From the NCBI GenBank assembly GCA_045599065.1, contig JAZRVJ010000058.1, forward strand, positions 1-6,840: DNA of 6,840 nucleotides, read 5' to 3'. This document shows positions 6,547 through 6,840 of the stretch, piece by piece. A program made the position numbers and the translations under genes. The notes under the pieces were generated by a model. That model saw only the letters and a program-made list of their open reading frames with translations. It searched no databases and was not told the origin of the DNA. Every line of letters starts with the position of its first letter. Position 1 is the first letter of the stretch. The DNA is from Hennigella sp045599065. Lineage in GTDB: Bacteria; Bacillota_I; Bacilli_A; Mycoplasmatales; Mycoplasmoidaceae.

Positions 6547-6840
6547 ATGCAAATAGTCGATATTATTCAAAAGAAAGTTAAAAACAAACCAATGACTCAA
6601 AAAGAAATTGAGTTTGTTGTTAATGGTATTGTTGATAAAACAATACCCGACTATATGATTACTAGTTGATTAATGGCAATTTACATTAACCATTTATCTA
6701 AGCAAGAAGCTTTCTATTTAACAAAAGCCATGATTGATTGTGGTGAACATATCGACTTATCTAACTTTACTAAAGCACCATTGATTGATAAACACTCAAC
6801 TGGTGGTATTGGTGACAAAGTAACAATGATCTTTGGACCA
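6547..6840 (+). CDS. deoA: Pyrimidine-nucleoside (thymidine) phosphorylase, 3' partial
   Basis: Only the first 98 codons are in the window, and the frame is still open at base 6840. The enzyme cleaves thymidine, deoxyuridine and, in the Gram-positive type, uridine with phosphate, giving the base and (deoxy)ribose-1-phosphate. The visible N-terminal helical domain starts MQIVDIIQKKV and runs through KEIEFVVNGI and IPDYMITSWLMAI, where Trp is TGA at 6667. It reaches the phosphate-binding loop DKHSTGGIGDK (81-91) with His83, Ser84 and Thr85. The opening VDII-KK and IPDY resemble B. subtilis Pdp more than E. coli DeoA, so broad pyrimidine specificity is likely; the symbol deoA follows mycoplasma usage. 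The ATG follows the deoC stop after one base, with AAGGG at 6534-6538 as RBS. In M. genitalium, as I recall it, cdd follows deoA, which would lie beyond this window. Confidence 0.93.

Noticed and set aside
1..6840. tRNA/rRNA genes, insertion sequences, CRISPR repeats or phase-variable homopolymer tracts
   Set aside because: No cloverleaf-like segments, transposase motifs, regular repeats or long variable tracts were seen; coding sequence covers nearly everything.

Overview
The window comes from a wall-less Mollicute (Mycoplasma/Ureaplasma-like) chromosome. The DNA is strongly A/T-rich. Six of the eight genes read correctly only if TGA is tryptophan (translation table 4): I count 16 in-frame TGA codons against a single TGG, at deoD residue 32. 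Several TGAs sit inside conserved motifs, such as CRWKW in the U32 protein and LGWKP in GalE. Gene order deoD-deoC-deoA matches, from memory, the Mycoplasma genitalium/pneumoniae arrangement. I cannot name the species.

Layout. (1) 1-1080, plus strand: a peptidase-U32 family protein with its N-terminus cut off by the window edge, most like the TrhP/YrrO tRNA-hydroxylation type. (2) 1119-2324, plus: a GT4-type glycosyltransferase with an apparently leaderless start. (3) 2331-3299, minus: galE, UDP-glucose 4-epimerase. (4) 3299-4174, minus: galU, UTP-glucose-1-phosphate uridylyltransferase, joined to galE by a TAATG overlap. (5) 4252-5148, plus: a diacylglycerol/lipid kinase, divergent from galU. 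(6) 5159-5893 deoD, 5895-6545 deoC, and from 6547 to the right edge deoA, all plus strand and tightly packed.

How the genes work together. GalU makes UDP-glucose and GalE interconverts it with UDP-galactose. The neighbouring glycosyltransferase is a plausible consumer, perhaps making the glycolipids or surface glycans that Mollicutes carry in their single membrane. The lipid kinase would act on diacylglycerol, which is also the acceptor for glycolipid synthesis. DeoD, DeoA and DeoC form a nucleoside catabolic route: phosphorolysis of purine and pyrimidine (deoxy)nucleosides, then cleavage of deoxyribose-5-phosphate to glyceraldehyde-3-phosphate and acetaldehyde, feeding glycolysis and freeing bases for salvage.

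Control signals. A 9-bp hairpin with T-runs on both sides (2311-2332) serves the convergent glycosyltransferase and galE genes and contains both stop codons. The 77-bp galU/lipid-kinase intergenic region carries closely interlocked divergent TATAAT boxes. No intergenic region exceeds 80 bp, and I see no RNA genes, mobile elements or CRISPR. I found no convincing new system. The window is compact housekeeping metabolism with some notable regulatory packing and one unexpected residue in the lipid kinase.
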